Part shown: piece after piece, positions 1-6,073 of the stretch
How positions within the stretch are numbered: the stretch's first letter is position 1
How the letters are laid out: each line of letters opens with the position of its first letter
Origin: CAYYMD01 sp964480425
Lineage (GTDB): Bacteria; Planctomycetota; Phycisphaerae; SM23-33
DNA length: 7,140 nucleotides
Direction: 5' to 3'
Assembly: GCA_964480425.1 (NCBI GenBank)
Contig: CAYZPY010000129.1
Coordinates: 1 to 7,140, forward strand
Translations under genes and position numbers: made by a program
The notes under the pieces: model-generated
Told to the model about the DNA's origin: nothing
The model's input: the letters and a program-made list of their open reading frames with translations, nothing else
Databases searched by the model: none

Positions 1-1
1 A

Positions 2-916
2 GTGCTGTTCTCCGGCGGCGAGCCGCTCATGCGGGACGACATTACCGAATTAATCTCCCGCGCCCGCCGGAGGGGCATGCGTGCGGTGCTGTCCACCAAC
101 GGTACGCTGATAACGCCCGAAGCGGCCCGTCGCCTGGTCGAGACCGGCGCCGCGTACGCCGGCGTATCCCTGGACGGTATGGAAAAAACAAACGACGCGT
201 TTCGCGGCGTCAAAGGCGCGTTCCGGCGCGCCCTCGGCGGCATACGCAACTGCCTGGACGCCGGACTAAAGGCGGGCCTGCGAATGACGTTGACCCGGCG
301 GAATCTCGGCGAACTGTCGGCGATATTCGACCTCATCCGGCGCGAGCGAATCCCACGGGCGTGCTTCTATCACCTAGTTTACACCGGCCGGGGCGGCGAC
401 ATCCGCTCGGAAGCCCCCGACCACGCCCAGAGCCGGCGGGCCGTCGATATGATTATCGAACGCACTGCCAAACTTCAATCCGCCCATAAGCCGCAGATCC
501 TCACCGTGGACAATCACGCCGACGGCCCGTTCCTGTACATGCGCCTGGCCGGGGAGAACCCCGCACGCGCCGCCAAGTGCCTGCGCGACCTGCGGGCAAA
601 CGGCGGCAACCGCTCGGGCGAGGGCATCGCCGCCATAAATTACAACGGCGACGTGTATCCGGACCAGTTCTGGCGGCGGCACGTCCTGGGCAACGTTCTG
701 CGCCGGCTGTTCGGGCAAATCTGGAACGATACGGACGCCACGCTGCTGGTTCAACTTCGCAACCGCAAGGAGGTACTTACCGGCCGATGCGCACGCTGCC
801 GATGGCTGGACGTGTGCAACGGCAATCTCCGCGCTCGCGCCGAGGACGACGGCAACATCTGGGGCGACGACCCCGCCTGCTACCTCACTGACGACGAGAT
901 TTCGAAATTCAGTTAA
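2..916 (+). CDS. ahbC: Radical SAM/SPASM protein, AhbC/NirJ-like (didecarboxysiroheme-modifying), 5' partial
   Basis: The last 304 residues of a radical SAM enzyme are present. The reading frame is open through the left edge, so the N-terminal CxxxCxxC cluster motif lies outside the window. Visible motifs are the SAM-binding GGEP at fragment residues 5-8, STNGT at 31-35, VSLDG at 55-59, TVDNHADGP at 168-176 and YPDQFW at 219-224. A C-terminal auxiliary-cluster motif follows, with Cys263, Cys266, Cys272 and Cys293, then ACYLTDDEI before the stop. This ending and the DNHADGP/PDQFW blocks are typical of AhbC and NirJ. These enzymes remove side chains from didecarboxysiroheme in the siroheme-dependent route to haem b (AhbC) or make haem d1 (NirJ). 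I favour AhbC, but the missing N-terminus and absent neighbours leave NirJ or another paralogue possible. It is transcribed towards dnaB and is not part of that operon. Confidence 0.72.
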   Translation: MLFSGGEPLMRDDITELISRARRRGMRAVLSTNGTLITPEAARRLVETGAAYAGVSLDGMEKTNDAFRGVKGAFRRALGGIRNCLDAGLKAGLRMTLTRRNLGELSAIFDLIRRERIPRACFYHLVYTGRGGDIRSEAPDHAQSRRAVDMIIERTAKLQSAHKPQILTVDNHADGPFLYMRLAGENPARAAKCLRDLRANGGNRSGEGIAAINYNGDVYPDQFWRRHVLGNVLRRLFGQIWNDTDATLLVQLRNRKEVLTGRCARCRWLDVCNGNLRARAEDDGNIWGDDPACYLTDDEISKFS

Positions 917-936
917 TCGGTTGACCGATTGATCGG
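915..936. terminator. Overlapping inverted repeats just after the ahbC-like stop, possible weak terminator
   Basis: AATCGGT (915-921) pairs with ACCGATT (924-930); as RNA this gives about six base pairs closed by a TTGA loop. CCGAT (925-929) can alternatively pair with ATCGG (932-936), so two hairpins compete for the same middle arm. The element begins inside the stop codon. There is no U-tract on either strand, so calling it an intrinsic terminator is doubtful. A protein-binding palindrome is the other reading. Confidence 0.25.
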
Positions 937-980
937 CCTGTGGCGCCGCTTGTTCGCACCGGGCTTACGCGGTAAGGGAC

Positions 981-1007
981 AAACACGGATGGATGCAAAC
1001 GCGGATG
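981..1007. repeat. Short imperfect direct repeat of an AAACNCGGATG unit
   Basis: Two 11-base units, AAACACGGATG (981-991) and AAACGCGGATG (997-1007), match at 10 of 11 positions with a 16-base period. They lie in the 217-base convergent region between the ahbC-like gene and dnaB. Similar CACGGATG-rich short repeats are, from memory, scattered through intergenic DNA of planctomycetes and other environmental bacteria. Whether this is a copy of such a family cannot be settled from one locus. Nothing else in 937-1133 looks like a gene or a strong regulatory site. Confidence 0.35.
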
Positions 1008-1133
1008 ACACTGTCGCACCAGACCACTGCACCGATTTTAACAAATGCGATTCTCAACGTGGCAACGCCATCCTGGTCATGAGTATCACGGTTGTCCCGG
1101 CCGTGGTGGTGATATATGACTTGGCAATTCCGC

Positions 1134-2525
1134 TTAAAACGCCGGTTCTGTGGCCTGGTAGGATTCAGGCGCAGCGGCCTCGAAGCGCGTGCACTGCGAC
1201 AGGAAGGTGAACTTTACCAGCCCCGTAGGCCCGTTGCGCTGCTTTGCGAGTATCAGTTCGGTTATGCCGGTTGGCGTGTAATCGCCCTGTCCGCGGTGAT
1301 AATAGTCCTCGCAGTGCAGCAGTGAGACCACGTCGGCGTCCTGCTCCAGCGAGCCGCTCTCGCGCAGGTCCGACATTCTCGGGCGGTGCCCCGGCCGGTC
1401 AGTGGGCGAGCGGTTCAGTTGGGCCGCGGCGATGACCGGCACGTTCAGCTCCCGCGCCAGCGACTTTATGCCGCGGGAAATTTCGGCAATCTGGGCCTGT
1501 CGGCTGTCGGCCCGGCCGCGATACGTCATCAACTGGAGATAATCCACGAATACGCAGCGGATTTCATGCGCTGCAGCCAGGCGACGCGCCTTGGCGCGGA
1601 GCTGAAGGATGGTAAGCTCGGCCGAATCGTCCACGTATATCGGCGCCGATTCGAGATCCCCGGCGGCCAACTGAAGGTTGGTCCAGTCCTCGGCGGATAT
1701 CATGCCCCTTCGCATCCGCCTCAGGTCGAACCTGGCGTGCGACGCCAGAAGGCGCTGGGCGAGCTGCTCCTTGGACATCTCCATCGAAAATATCGCCACG
1801 GGCACCTTGTCGACGACGGCCATGTGCTCGGCGACGTTCAGCAGCATGCTGGTTTTTCCCATCGAAGGCCTGGCCGCGATTATTATCATTTCCCCGTTCT
1901 GGAAGCCGCTGGTGATTTCGTCCAACTGGTGGTAACCGCTGGCCAGTCCGGTAATGAGCTTTCCGTCGTGCTCCTGGAGCGTTTCGAACGTCTGCTGGAG
2001 CAGGCCCTTGAGGCCCACGGCCTGGTCGCCCACATGCTCGGTGGCGATCCGGAAGATGCGGTTTTCAGCCCGGTCGATTACGTCTGTGGCCTCTTCGCGG
2101 GTTTCGTACGCCTGTCGGACGATATCCGTCCCGGCGGTGATAAGCTCCCGCAGAAGCGCTTTGTCGCGGACGATGCGGGCGTAATACTCGGCGTTGGCGG
2201 CGGTCGGCACGCCCTCGACTATGTTCACCAGGTAATCCACGCCCCCAACGCTCTCCAGCTGCTTTCGGCGGGTAAGTTCGTCCTTCAGCAGGACGAGCTC
2301 TACGGGCTTCTTGACCTCGTGCATTTCCACCAGCGTCTCGAAAATCAGACGGTGCGATGGTCGGTAAAAATGCTCCGGGCGGACAATCTGGACAACAATG
2401 TCGATGCAGGGCGCGTTGAGTATCATCGAACCCAGCACGCATACTTCCGCCTCTATCGACTGCGGCGGAACACGGTTCAGCGCCAGGGTGTCGGGAGATG
2501 TATTTTGAGACTCGTCCGCGGCCAT
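1134..2525 (-). CDS. dnaB: Replicative DNA helicase DnaB
   Basis: DnaB is the hexameric 5'-3' helicase that unwinds DNA at the replication fork and recruits primase. From the chosen ATG the protein is 463 residues, a normal length. An N-terminal domain starts with PPQSIEAE (20-27). A linker leads into the RecA-like ATPase: Walker A ARPSMGKT (218-225, Lys224), likely catalytic Glu249 in FSMEM, Walker B VFVDYLQL (325-332, Asp328), Gln369 in AAAQLNR, the RESGSLEQDADV block (388-399) and the KQRNGPTG arginine-finger region (428-435). No intein interrupts these sites. A TTG 12 bases upstream (2537) is also in frame, preceded directly by a stop. I chose ATG at 2525 because a weak GAG lies 7 bases before it, but TTG is possible. 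It is the last gene of the cluster, 119 bases after rplI, and converges with the ahbC-like gene. Confidence 0.97.
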   Translation of the reverse strand: MAADESQNTSPDTLALNRVPPQSIEAEVCVLGSMILNAPCIDIVVQIVRPEHFYRPSHRLIFETLVEMHEVKKPVELVLLKDELTRRKQLESVGGVDYLVNIVEGVPTAANAEYYARIVRDKALLRELITAGTDIVRQAYETREEATDVIDRAENRIFRIATEHVGDQAVGLKGLLQQTFETLQEHDGKLITGLASGYHQLDEITSGFQNGEMIIIAARPSMGKTSMLLNVAEHMAVVDKVPVAIFSMEMSKEQLAQRLLASHARFDLRRMRRGMISAEDWTNLQLAAGDLESAPIYVDDSAELTILQLRAKARRLAAAHEIRCVFVDYLQLMTYRGRADSRQAQIAEISRGIKSLARELNVPVIAAAQLNRSPTDRPGHRPRMSDLRESGSLEQDADVVSLLHCEDYYHRGQGDYTPTGITELILAKQRNGPTGLVKFTFLSQCTRFEAAAPESYQATEPAF

Positions 2526-2610
2526 AAAATCACTCAATCACGCTCGTGCTGCCCGTCGCGGCGCCGCAATCGCTGCCTCGGCGCGCCGGCTCATCAGTCA
2601 ATTTACAAAC

Positions 2611-2619
2611 TTATCCACC
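2611..2619 (+). promoter_or_regulatory. DnaA-box-like 9-mer upstream of dnaB
   Basis: TTATCCACC matches the DnaA box consensus TTATCCACA at 8 of 9 positions. It sits in the 119-base spacer 2526-2644 between rplI and dnaB, about 86 bases before the dnaB start. The spacer also holds a run of seven G (2634-2640) and the palindromes GCGGCGCCGC and GGCGCGCC. Only one such box is seen, so this is not an origin. A role in dnaB control is speculation, and a chance match is quite possible. Confidence 0.2.
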
Positions 2620-2644
2620 GTCCCGCCAGCGCCGGGGGGGAAAT

Positions 2645-3208
2645 TTATTCCTCTCGCGTCTGCTCGCCGCCGGACGGTTCCGCCTCGCCGGTCGGCTCGG
2701 CCTCGACGGGGATTTGCTCGGGCGGGCCCGACTGTTGCGGCGATTCCGGCGTTTCGCCCGCTTCGTGCAGCGGAGTGACCCACACGTGTATTCCGGCCTC
2801 GACCTCGTTGGCCAGTCGGATGCGAACCTCGTGCCTGTCCAGGCGGTCGATCGGCTCGCCCAGCATTACGTTCTGCGGCTGGATGAATATACCCTCTTCG
2901 GACAGGGCAGCCACTATCTGCGCCGGACCGACAGAACCGTACAGATGCCCTTCGGGATTGGCGCGGGCCGAGATGGTTATCTCCTTGCCCTCGATCTGCG
3001 AGGCAATCTGCTCCTTGTCGCGCCTTTCCCTGGCCAGTTCTTCCTGATGCTTGCGCTTTTCCTCTTCGATGGCGCGGAGATTCGCCTCGGTGGGCGTTAC
3101 CGCCAGGCGCTGGGGAAGCAGATAGTTCCTGGCGTATCCCGGCTTGACCTCCACCACGTCGCCGATCTGTCCGAGATTCAGCACACTCTGTGTCAAAAGC
3201 ACCTTCAT
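2645..3208 (-). CDS. rplI: 50S ribosomal protein L9 with C-terminal tail
   Basis: L9 binds 23S rRNA near the base of the L1 stalk and helps keep the reading frame. The product is 187 residues against about 148-150 for the usual protein. The N-terminal RNA-binding domain has LGQIGDVVEVKPGYARNYLLP (about 12-32) with conserved Gly and aromatic residues. A long charged helix follows (about 42-72), then the C-terminal domain with LYGSV (89-93), LGEPI (116-120) and EVRIRLANEVEAGIHVWV (127-144). From about residue 147 a Pro/Glu/Gly-rich, mostly acidic tail of some 41 residues has no place in the L9 fold. The ATG has a strong GGAAGGA 8 bases upstream. It follows rpsR by 28 bases, as in many bacterial rpsF operons. 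Confidence 0.97.
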   Translation of the reverse strand: MKVLLTQSVLNLGQIGDVVEVKPGYARNYLLPQRLAVTPTEANLRAIEEEKRKHQEELARERRDKEQIASQIEGKEITISARANPEGHLYGSVGPAQIVAALSEEGIFIQPQNVMLGEPIDRLDRHEVRIRLANEVEAGIHVWVTPLHEAGETPESPQQSGPPEQIPVEAEPTGEAEPSGGEQTREE

Positions 3209-3236
3209 GCGTATTTTCCTTCCTGGTGTTGCGCGT

Positions 3237-3506
3237 TCAACTGACGTAGGGCATAAGCGCCATGTAACGCGCGCGTTTGACGGCCCGCTTGAACGACCGC
3301 TGGTGACGCGCGCAGTTGCCGATGCGCTTGCGCGAGAACATCTTTCCCTGCTGGGTGGTCAGGCGGCTGAGAACCGAGACGTCCTTATAGTCTACCTCGT
3401 CCACCTTGTCCCTGCAGAAACGGCAGGTCGCCTCTTCGCGCATCCGCGACTTCCTTCGCCGCCTGGAGCCGGAAGAACCTCTTGGTTTAAATTTTCTTCT
3501 CGCCAT
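3237..3506 (-). CDS. rpsR: 30S ribosomal protein S18, zinc-ligand type
   Basis: S18 pairs with S6 on the platform of the small subunit near the 3' major domain of 16S rRNA. The 89-residue protein begins with an Arg/Lys-rich extension (3-23). It carries CxxC at Cys28/Cys31 and a second pair, Cys65 and His68, in NCARHQ, which together look like an intact zinc site (the C+ form). The conserved block from YKDVSVL to RLTTQQGKMFSRKRIGNCARHQR (about 40-70) and the RAVKRARYMALMPY ending are diagnostic. The start has AGGAAAG about 7 bases upstream. It lies between ssb (66-base gap) and rplI (28-base gap), which suits coordinated supply with S6 and L9. Confidence 0.97.
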   Translation of the reverse strand: MARRKFKPRGSSGSRRRRKSRMREEATCRFCRDKVDEVDYKDVSVLSRLTTQQGKMFSRKRIGNCARHQRSFKRAVKRARYMALMPYVS

Positions 3507-3572
3507 TGCTCAACTTTCCTGATTATAGAATCAACGAATTACCTCTCCCGCGCACGGCGCGCAGGGTGTCAT

Positions 3573-4028
3573 TTAAAACGGTATATTGTCCTTATCCGTA
3601 TCGGGGGAATAATCGTCCGATGGTTCATATTCCGGCTCGGTGTTGTTAAATTGCCCCTGGGCGCCCCTTGGGCCGGAATCGCCCGAGCGGGAGCCCTGAG
3701 CCGAACCGAGAAACTGGAACCTCTCCACGATTATCCGGTGCTTGCTGCGCTTTGTGCCGTCCTTGCCTTCCCAGGTGTCGAGTTGCAGCCGCCCTTCTAT
3801 CAACACGGGGCTGCCCTTGTTCATGTACTGGTTGAACGTTTCCGCCTGGCGCCCGTACAACCTGCAATCCACGAAACAGGTCTCCTCGCGCTGCTGACCG
3901 TTCTGTCCGCGCCACCTGCGGTTAACCGCCAGACCGAACTCGGCCACGGGTGTCTGGCTGGGAAGGTAACTCATCTGCGGGTCGCGGGTAAGATTGCCGA
4001 CCATGATAACTTTGTTGTAATTTGCCAT
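3573..4028 (-). CDS. ssb: Single-stranded DNA-binding protein
   Basis: SSB coats single-stranded DNA during replication, repair and recombination and recruits partners through its C-terminal tip. The 151-residue protein opens with NKVIMVGNLTRDPQM (5-19), the first strand of the OB fold. It continues through VAEFGLAVNRRW, FVDCRLYGRQAE, GSPVLIEGRLQLDTWEGKDG and the RIIVERFQFLG strand, which closes the domain near residue 108. A Gly/Ser/Gln-rich and then acidic linker leads to the tip DTDKDNIPF, which keeps the partner-binding Ile-Pro-Phe ending. AGGGAG stands 6 bases before the ATG. Its place between rpsF and rpsR is the classical operon position, 41 bases after the rpsF stop. Confidence 0.97.
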   Translation of the reverse strand: MANYNKVIMVGNLTRDPQMSYLPSQTPVAEFGLAVNRRWRGQNGQQREETCFVDCRLYGRQAETFNQYMNKGSPVLIEGRLQLDTWEGKDGTKRSKHRIIVERFQFLGSAQGSRSGDSGPRGAQGQFNNTEPEYEPSDDYSPDTDKDNIPF

Positions 4029-4069
4029 TGTCTGCTCCCTGACGGATTAAGCTCCCATCACCGTCGTGT

Positions 4070-4681
4070 TCATTCCGTCGCGGCGGACGTGTCCTGTTTC
4101 TGTGGAGATTCCGCATCGCCTTTGGCGCCGGCGTCCGCCTGCTTCGAGGCGACATGTGCGGACTGGTCATTTTGTTCTTCGGCGGACTGTTCGGCGGCGG
4201 CGTCTTTGGCGGATGATTCGGCCTTCTCCTTCGCCTTGCGGGGCGGGGGCGATTCGGACGGGGTTTTCTCTTCCTTGACGGGCGGGGACTTCGGCGGCGC
4301 CTTTTCATCCTTTCGTCCGCCGGACTCGCCGCGCTTGCGGGTGGTTTTTGTAGCCGGCGTCTCGGCGTTAATCAAATCCTCCGCGAGGGTATCCCGGCGA
4401 AGTATCAGTATACGAATAACCTTGTCGTCCAGTCGGCAGTCGTGCTCGATATCCACTATCCGCTCCGGCGCCGCCTTGAAATAGGTAAGCACGTACAGTC
4501 CCCGCTTTTTGCCCGATATGCTGTAGGCGAGCTTGCGCTCGTCCCAGAGCTTGACGGAGACCAACTCGGCCTCGGACCGCTCCAGCAGTCCGATGATCTT
4601 ATCCTGCACCGCCTGGAAATCCGCCTCTTCGGCGTCCACCAGGAACATACCTTCGTAATTATTCTTGCTGTCGGTTTTCAT
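4070..4681 (-). CDS. rpsF: 30S ribosomal protein S6 with long charged C-terminal tail
   Basis: S6 forms a heterodimer with S18 in the small-subunit platform. Residues 9-104 form the S6 fold: NYEGMFLVD at the start, LVSVKLWDERKLAYSISGKKRGLYVLTYFKA (about 40-70), and DDKVIRILILRRD (85-97). After that the protein runs on for about 98 residues of Lys, Glu, Ala, Pro, Ser and Gln with no visible fold, giving 203 residues in total, about double the family norm of 95-135. An in-frame TTG at 4693 overlaps the pth stop but is only one base from the AAGGAG, so I chose the ATG at 4681. That ATG is 8 bases past the pth stop, and the ribosome site lies inside pth, which suggests translational coupling. Confidence 0.95.
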   Translation of the reverse strand: MKTDSKNNYEGMFLVDAEEADFQAVQDKIIGLLERSEAELVSVKLWDERKLAYSISGKKRGLYVLTYFKAAPERIVDIEHDCRLDDKVIRILILRRDTLAEDLINAETPATKTTRKRGESGGRKDEKAPPKSPPVKEEKTPSESPPPRKAKEKAESSAKDAAAEQSAEEQNDQSAHVASKQADAGAKGDAESPQKQDTSAATE

Positions 4682-4689
4682 TTGGAAAT

Positions 4690-5331
4690 TCAATCTCCTT
4701 CGCCGCAGTTTTGTGGGGCATTATACCTGTTCATGACGTAAGTCATACCATGAAACAACCAGTCTTCCACGGCCTGTGCGGCCTGTTGGGCGGCGCGCCG
4801 TATGGTTTCGGTTTCGCTCTTTGTGAATCTTTTCAAAACAAAATCCGTCGCGTCCGCCCCGGCCGGCAAAGGTCCTATGCCTATCCTCAGGCGCGGCAGG
4901 CGAACGCCTTCTTCTTCGGCGCCGAGGCGCCTGATTATGTCGGACAGGCCCTTGTGGCCTCCGGCAGAGCCGCTTTGCCTGAACCGCAGTTGGCCAAGCG
5001 GCAGCGCCAAATCGTCCATCACTATCAGCGCCTCGTCGGGCGAGGCCTTATGGTAACGCAGCGCCTCGCAGACCGCCGTTCCGGAACGGTTCATAAACGT
5101 CATCGGCTTAAGCAGCACCGCCCGGTAATCCTCGCCGCCGGGCAACCAGGGACGGGCCTGGTAAATCTCTGCGTCGAACTTATACTGCGGGCCGTCGGCG
5201 TCCCACCGCCCGACCAGCGTGTCAATCACCACAAAGCCGACGTTGTGGCGCGTCCGGCGGTAATCCCGTCCGGGATTGCCCAGCCCGACGATAAATTTCC
5301 TCGGCGGACGCTGGTAATACCATTGTTCCAT
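4690..5331 (-). CDS. pth: Peptidyl-tRNA hydrolase
   Basis: Pth cleaves the ester bond of peptidyl-tRNAs that drop off the ribosome, recycling tRNA in the cytoplasm. The 213-residue product (family about 185-210) has the opening motif VGLGNPGRDYRRTRHNVGF (15-33) with Asn19 and catalytic His29. It also has KPMTFMNRSG (75-84) with Asn81, and the VMDDLALPLG block (104-113) with Asp106 matching the E. coli Asp93 position. In GGHKGL (124-129), Lys127 stands where E. coli has Asn114; I believe Lys occurs there in some other Pth proteins. The start ATG at 5331 has a modest GGTGA 6 bases upstream. It follows rplY by 21 bases and runs directly into rpsF. Confidence 0.96.
   Translation of the reverse strand: MEQWYYQRPPRKFIVGLGNPGRDYRRTRHNVGFVVIDTLVGRWDADGPQYKFDAEIYQARPWLPGGEDYRAVLLKPMTFMNRSGTAVCEALRYHKASPDEALIVMDDLALPLGQLRFRQSGSAGGHKGLSDIIRRLGAEEEGVRLPRLRIGIGPLPAGADATDFVLKRFTKSETETIRRAAQQAAQAVEDWLFHGMTYVMNRYNAPQNCGEGD
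4695..4700 (-). promoter_or_regulatory. Ribosome binding site for rpsF, inside the pth 3' end
   Basis: AAGGAG lies within the last codons of pth. It is 13 bases from the ATG at 4681, somewhat long, and one base from the TTG at 4693, which is too close. This decides for the ATG start. Ribosomes finishing pth would pass over this site. Confidence 0.6.
4720..4725 (-). promoter_or_regulatory. TATAAT box in the pth 3' end, possible internal promoter for rpsF
   Basis: A perfect TATAAT lies on the minus strand inside pth, where it reads as Tyr-Asn codons. A start about 7 bases further on would leave a leader of roughly 30 bases before the rpsF ATG. No good -35 hexamer is visible at the usual distance; the best is TATGAC-like. 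The match may be only a coding coincidence. Confidence 0.22.
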
Positions 5332-5352
5332 TCGCTGTCACCGGCGGGTCGC

Positions 5353-6015
5353 TTACCTTTTTTCGGCGGAGGGCTCGGTCTGTTCGCCTTCGGGTTTTTC
5401 CTCTTCGGGCTTGGCGCCGATAACTTCGGGTTCGGCGGCCTCTTCGGCGGCTTCTTCTTCGGGCGCCTCTTCCTTCTCGGCCACCACGCTCACCGTGCAT
5501 ACTACACCTTCGGGGTCTTTGGTGAGTTTGGTGTTTTCCGGCAGCGGCAGGTCGCCCATGGAGAGCGAGTCGCCGATGTTCAGTTCGGTGACCGGAACGG
5601 TTATTTCCTCCGGTATGGCCGATACTTCGCACTCCACGCCCACCTCGGCGGCTATCTGCTGAAGCACGCCGCCCTCGTTGACGCCCGCCGGCGTGCCGCG
5701 AAGCACTATCGGAACCGTAACCTCAACCCGTTCGTGCAGAGACACCCGAGCAAGGTCCACGTGGAGTATGTCCTGACCGAAAGTGTCGTACTGGACCTCT
5801 TTTATCAGTGCGTTCTGCTTCTTTCCGTCCAGGACGACCTCCAGGAATCTCTCCCCGTGCATCACCGCCAGCTCCACCTCGTGTGCGTCCAGGGTGATCG
5901 GCTGGGCCTCGATGCCGTGGCCGTATATCACCGCAGGTATCTTGCCGCCGCTGCGTAGGACCCGCGCCCTGCGGGTGCCTGTCTCGCTGCGTGATTTCGC
6001 TTTCAAACGCGCCAT
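5353..6015 (-). CDS. rplY: 50S ribosomal protein L25, Ctc (TL5) type
   Basis: L25 binds 5S rRNA in the large subunit; the Ctc/TL5 form carries a second beta-rich domain and is linked to stress in Bacillus. From the chosen ATG the protein is 220 residues. The 5S-binding domain spans about 1-92, with RRARVLRSGGKIPAVIYG (15-32) and the IKEVQYDTFGQDILHVDL block (71-88). The second domain, about 93-180, includes VTVPIVLRGTPAGVNEGGVLQQ (99-120) and LNIGDSLSMGDL (145-156). The last 41 residues are a Glu/Pro/Ala-rich acidic tail, common in this family. An in-frame ATG at 6030 exists, but GGAGAG lies 7 bases before the ATG at 6015, so I prefer the latter. It is between prs (58-base gap) and pth (21-base gap), and rplY-pth adjacency is common. 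Confidence 0.95.
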   Translation of the reverse strand: MARLKAKSRSETGTRRARVLRSGGKIPAVIYGHGIEAQPITLDAHEVELAVMHGERFLEVVLDGKKQNALIKEVQYDTFGQDILHVDLARVSLHERVEVTVPIVLRGTPAGVNEGGVLQQIAAEVGVECEVSAIPEEITVPVTELNIGDSLSMGDLPLPENTKLTKDPEGVVCTVSVVAEKEEAPEEEAAEEAAEPEVIGAKPEEEKPEGEQTEPSAEKR

Positions 6016-6022
6016 TGTTTGT

Positions 6023-6028
6023 CTCTCC
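6023..6028 (-). promoter_or_regulatory. Ribosome binding site deciding the rplY start
   Basis: GGAGAG on the minus strand sits 7 bases before the ATG at 6015. It overlaps the alternative upstream ATG at 6030, which itself has only a poorly spaced AGGA. This supports a 220-residue L25. Confidence 0.6.
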
Positions 6029-6049
6029 ATACGGGCAGACTGTCCTCGC

Positions 6050-6069
6050 GCCGACGTTAAGAACGCGGC
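6050..6069 (-). other. Small hairpin in the prs-rplY spacer
   Basis: On the minus strand GCCGCGTT can pair with AACG and CGGC across a CTT loop, giving eight base pairs with one bulged T. It begins 4 bases after the prs stop. There is no U-tract after it, so it is unlikely to be an intrinsic terminator. It could be an RNA-stability or processing element, or chance in GC-rich DNA. Confidence 0.25.
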
Positions 6070-6073
6070 GGTC

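Noticed and set aside
929..1210. Possible small plus-strand protein of 93 codons after the ahbC-like gene
   Set aside because: It has a non-ATG start with no ribosome site, overlaps the conserved 3' end of dnaB, covers the direct repeat, and resembles no known protein.
1134..2525. Intein in DnaB
   Set aside because: DnaB is a frequent intein host, but the Walker A and other usual insertion sites are continuous and the length is normal.
2573..2601. TTGACT as a -35 box for a dnaB promoter
   Set aside because: The position 17 bases further on reads AGGCAG, nothing like a -10 box, and no other spacing rescues it.
1386..3047. Long plus-strand open frame of 553 codons opposite dnaB and rplI
   Set aside because: It is antisense to two clear conserved genes, matches no family I know, and its length is explained by GC-rich codon third positions on the other strand.
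3144..4484. Plus-strand open frame of 446 codons opposite rpsR, ssb and rpsF
   Set aside because: It is a shadow of three certain genes, with low-complexity translation mirroring the S6 tail codons and no family signature.
4711..5958. Plus-strand open frame of 415 codons opposite pth and rplY
   Set aside because: It is a shadow of conserved genes. The Phe/Gly-rich stretch is just the complement of the Glu/Ala codons in the L25 tail.
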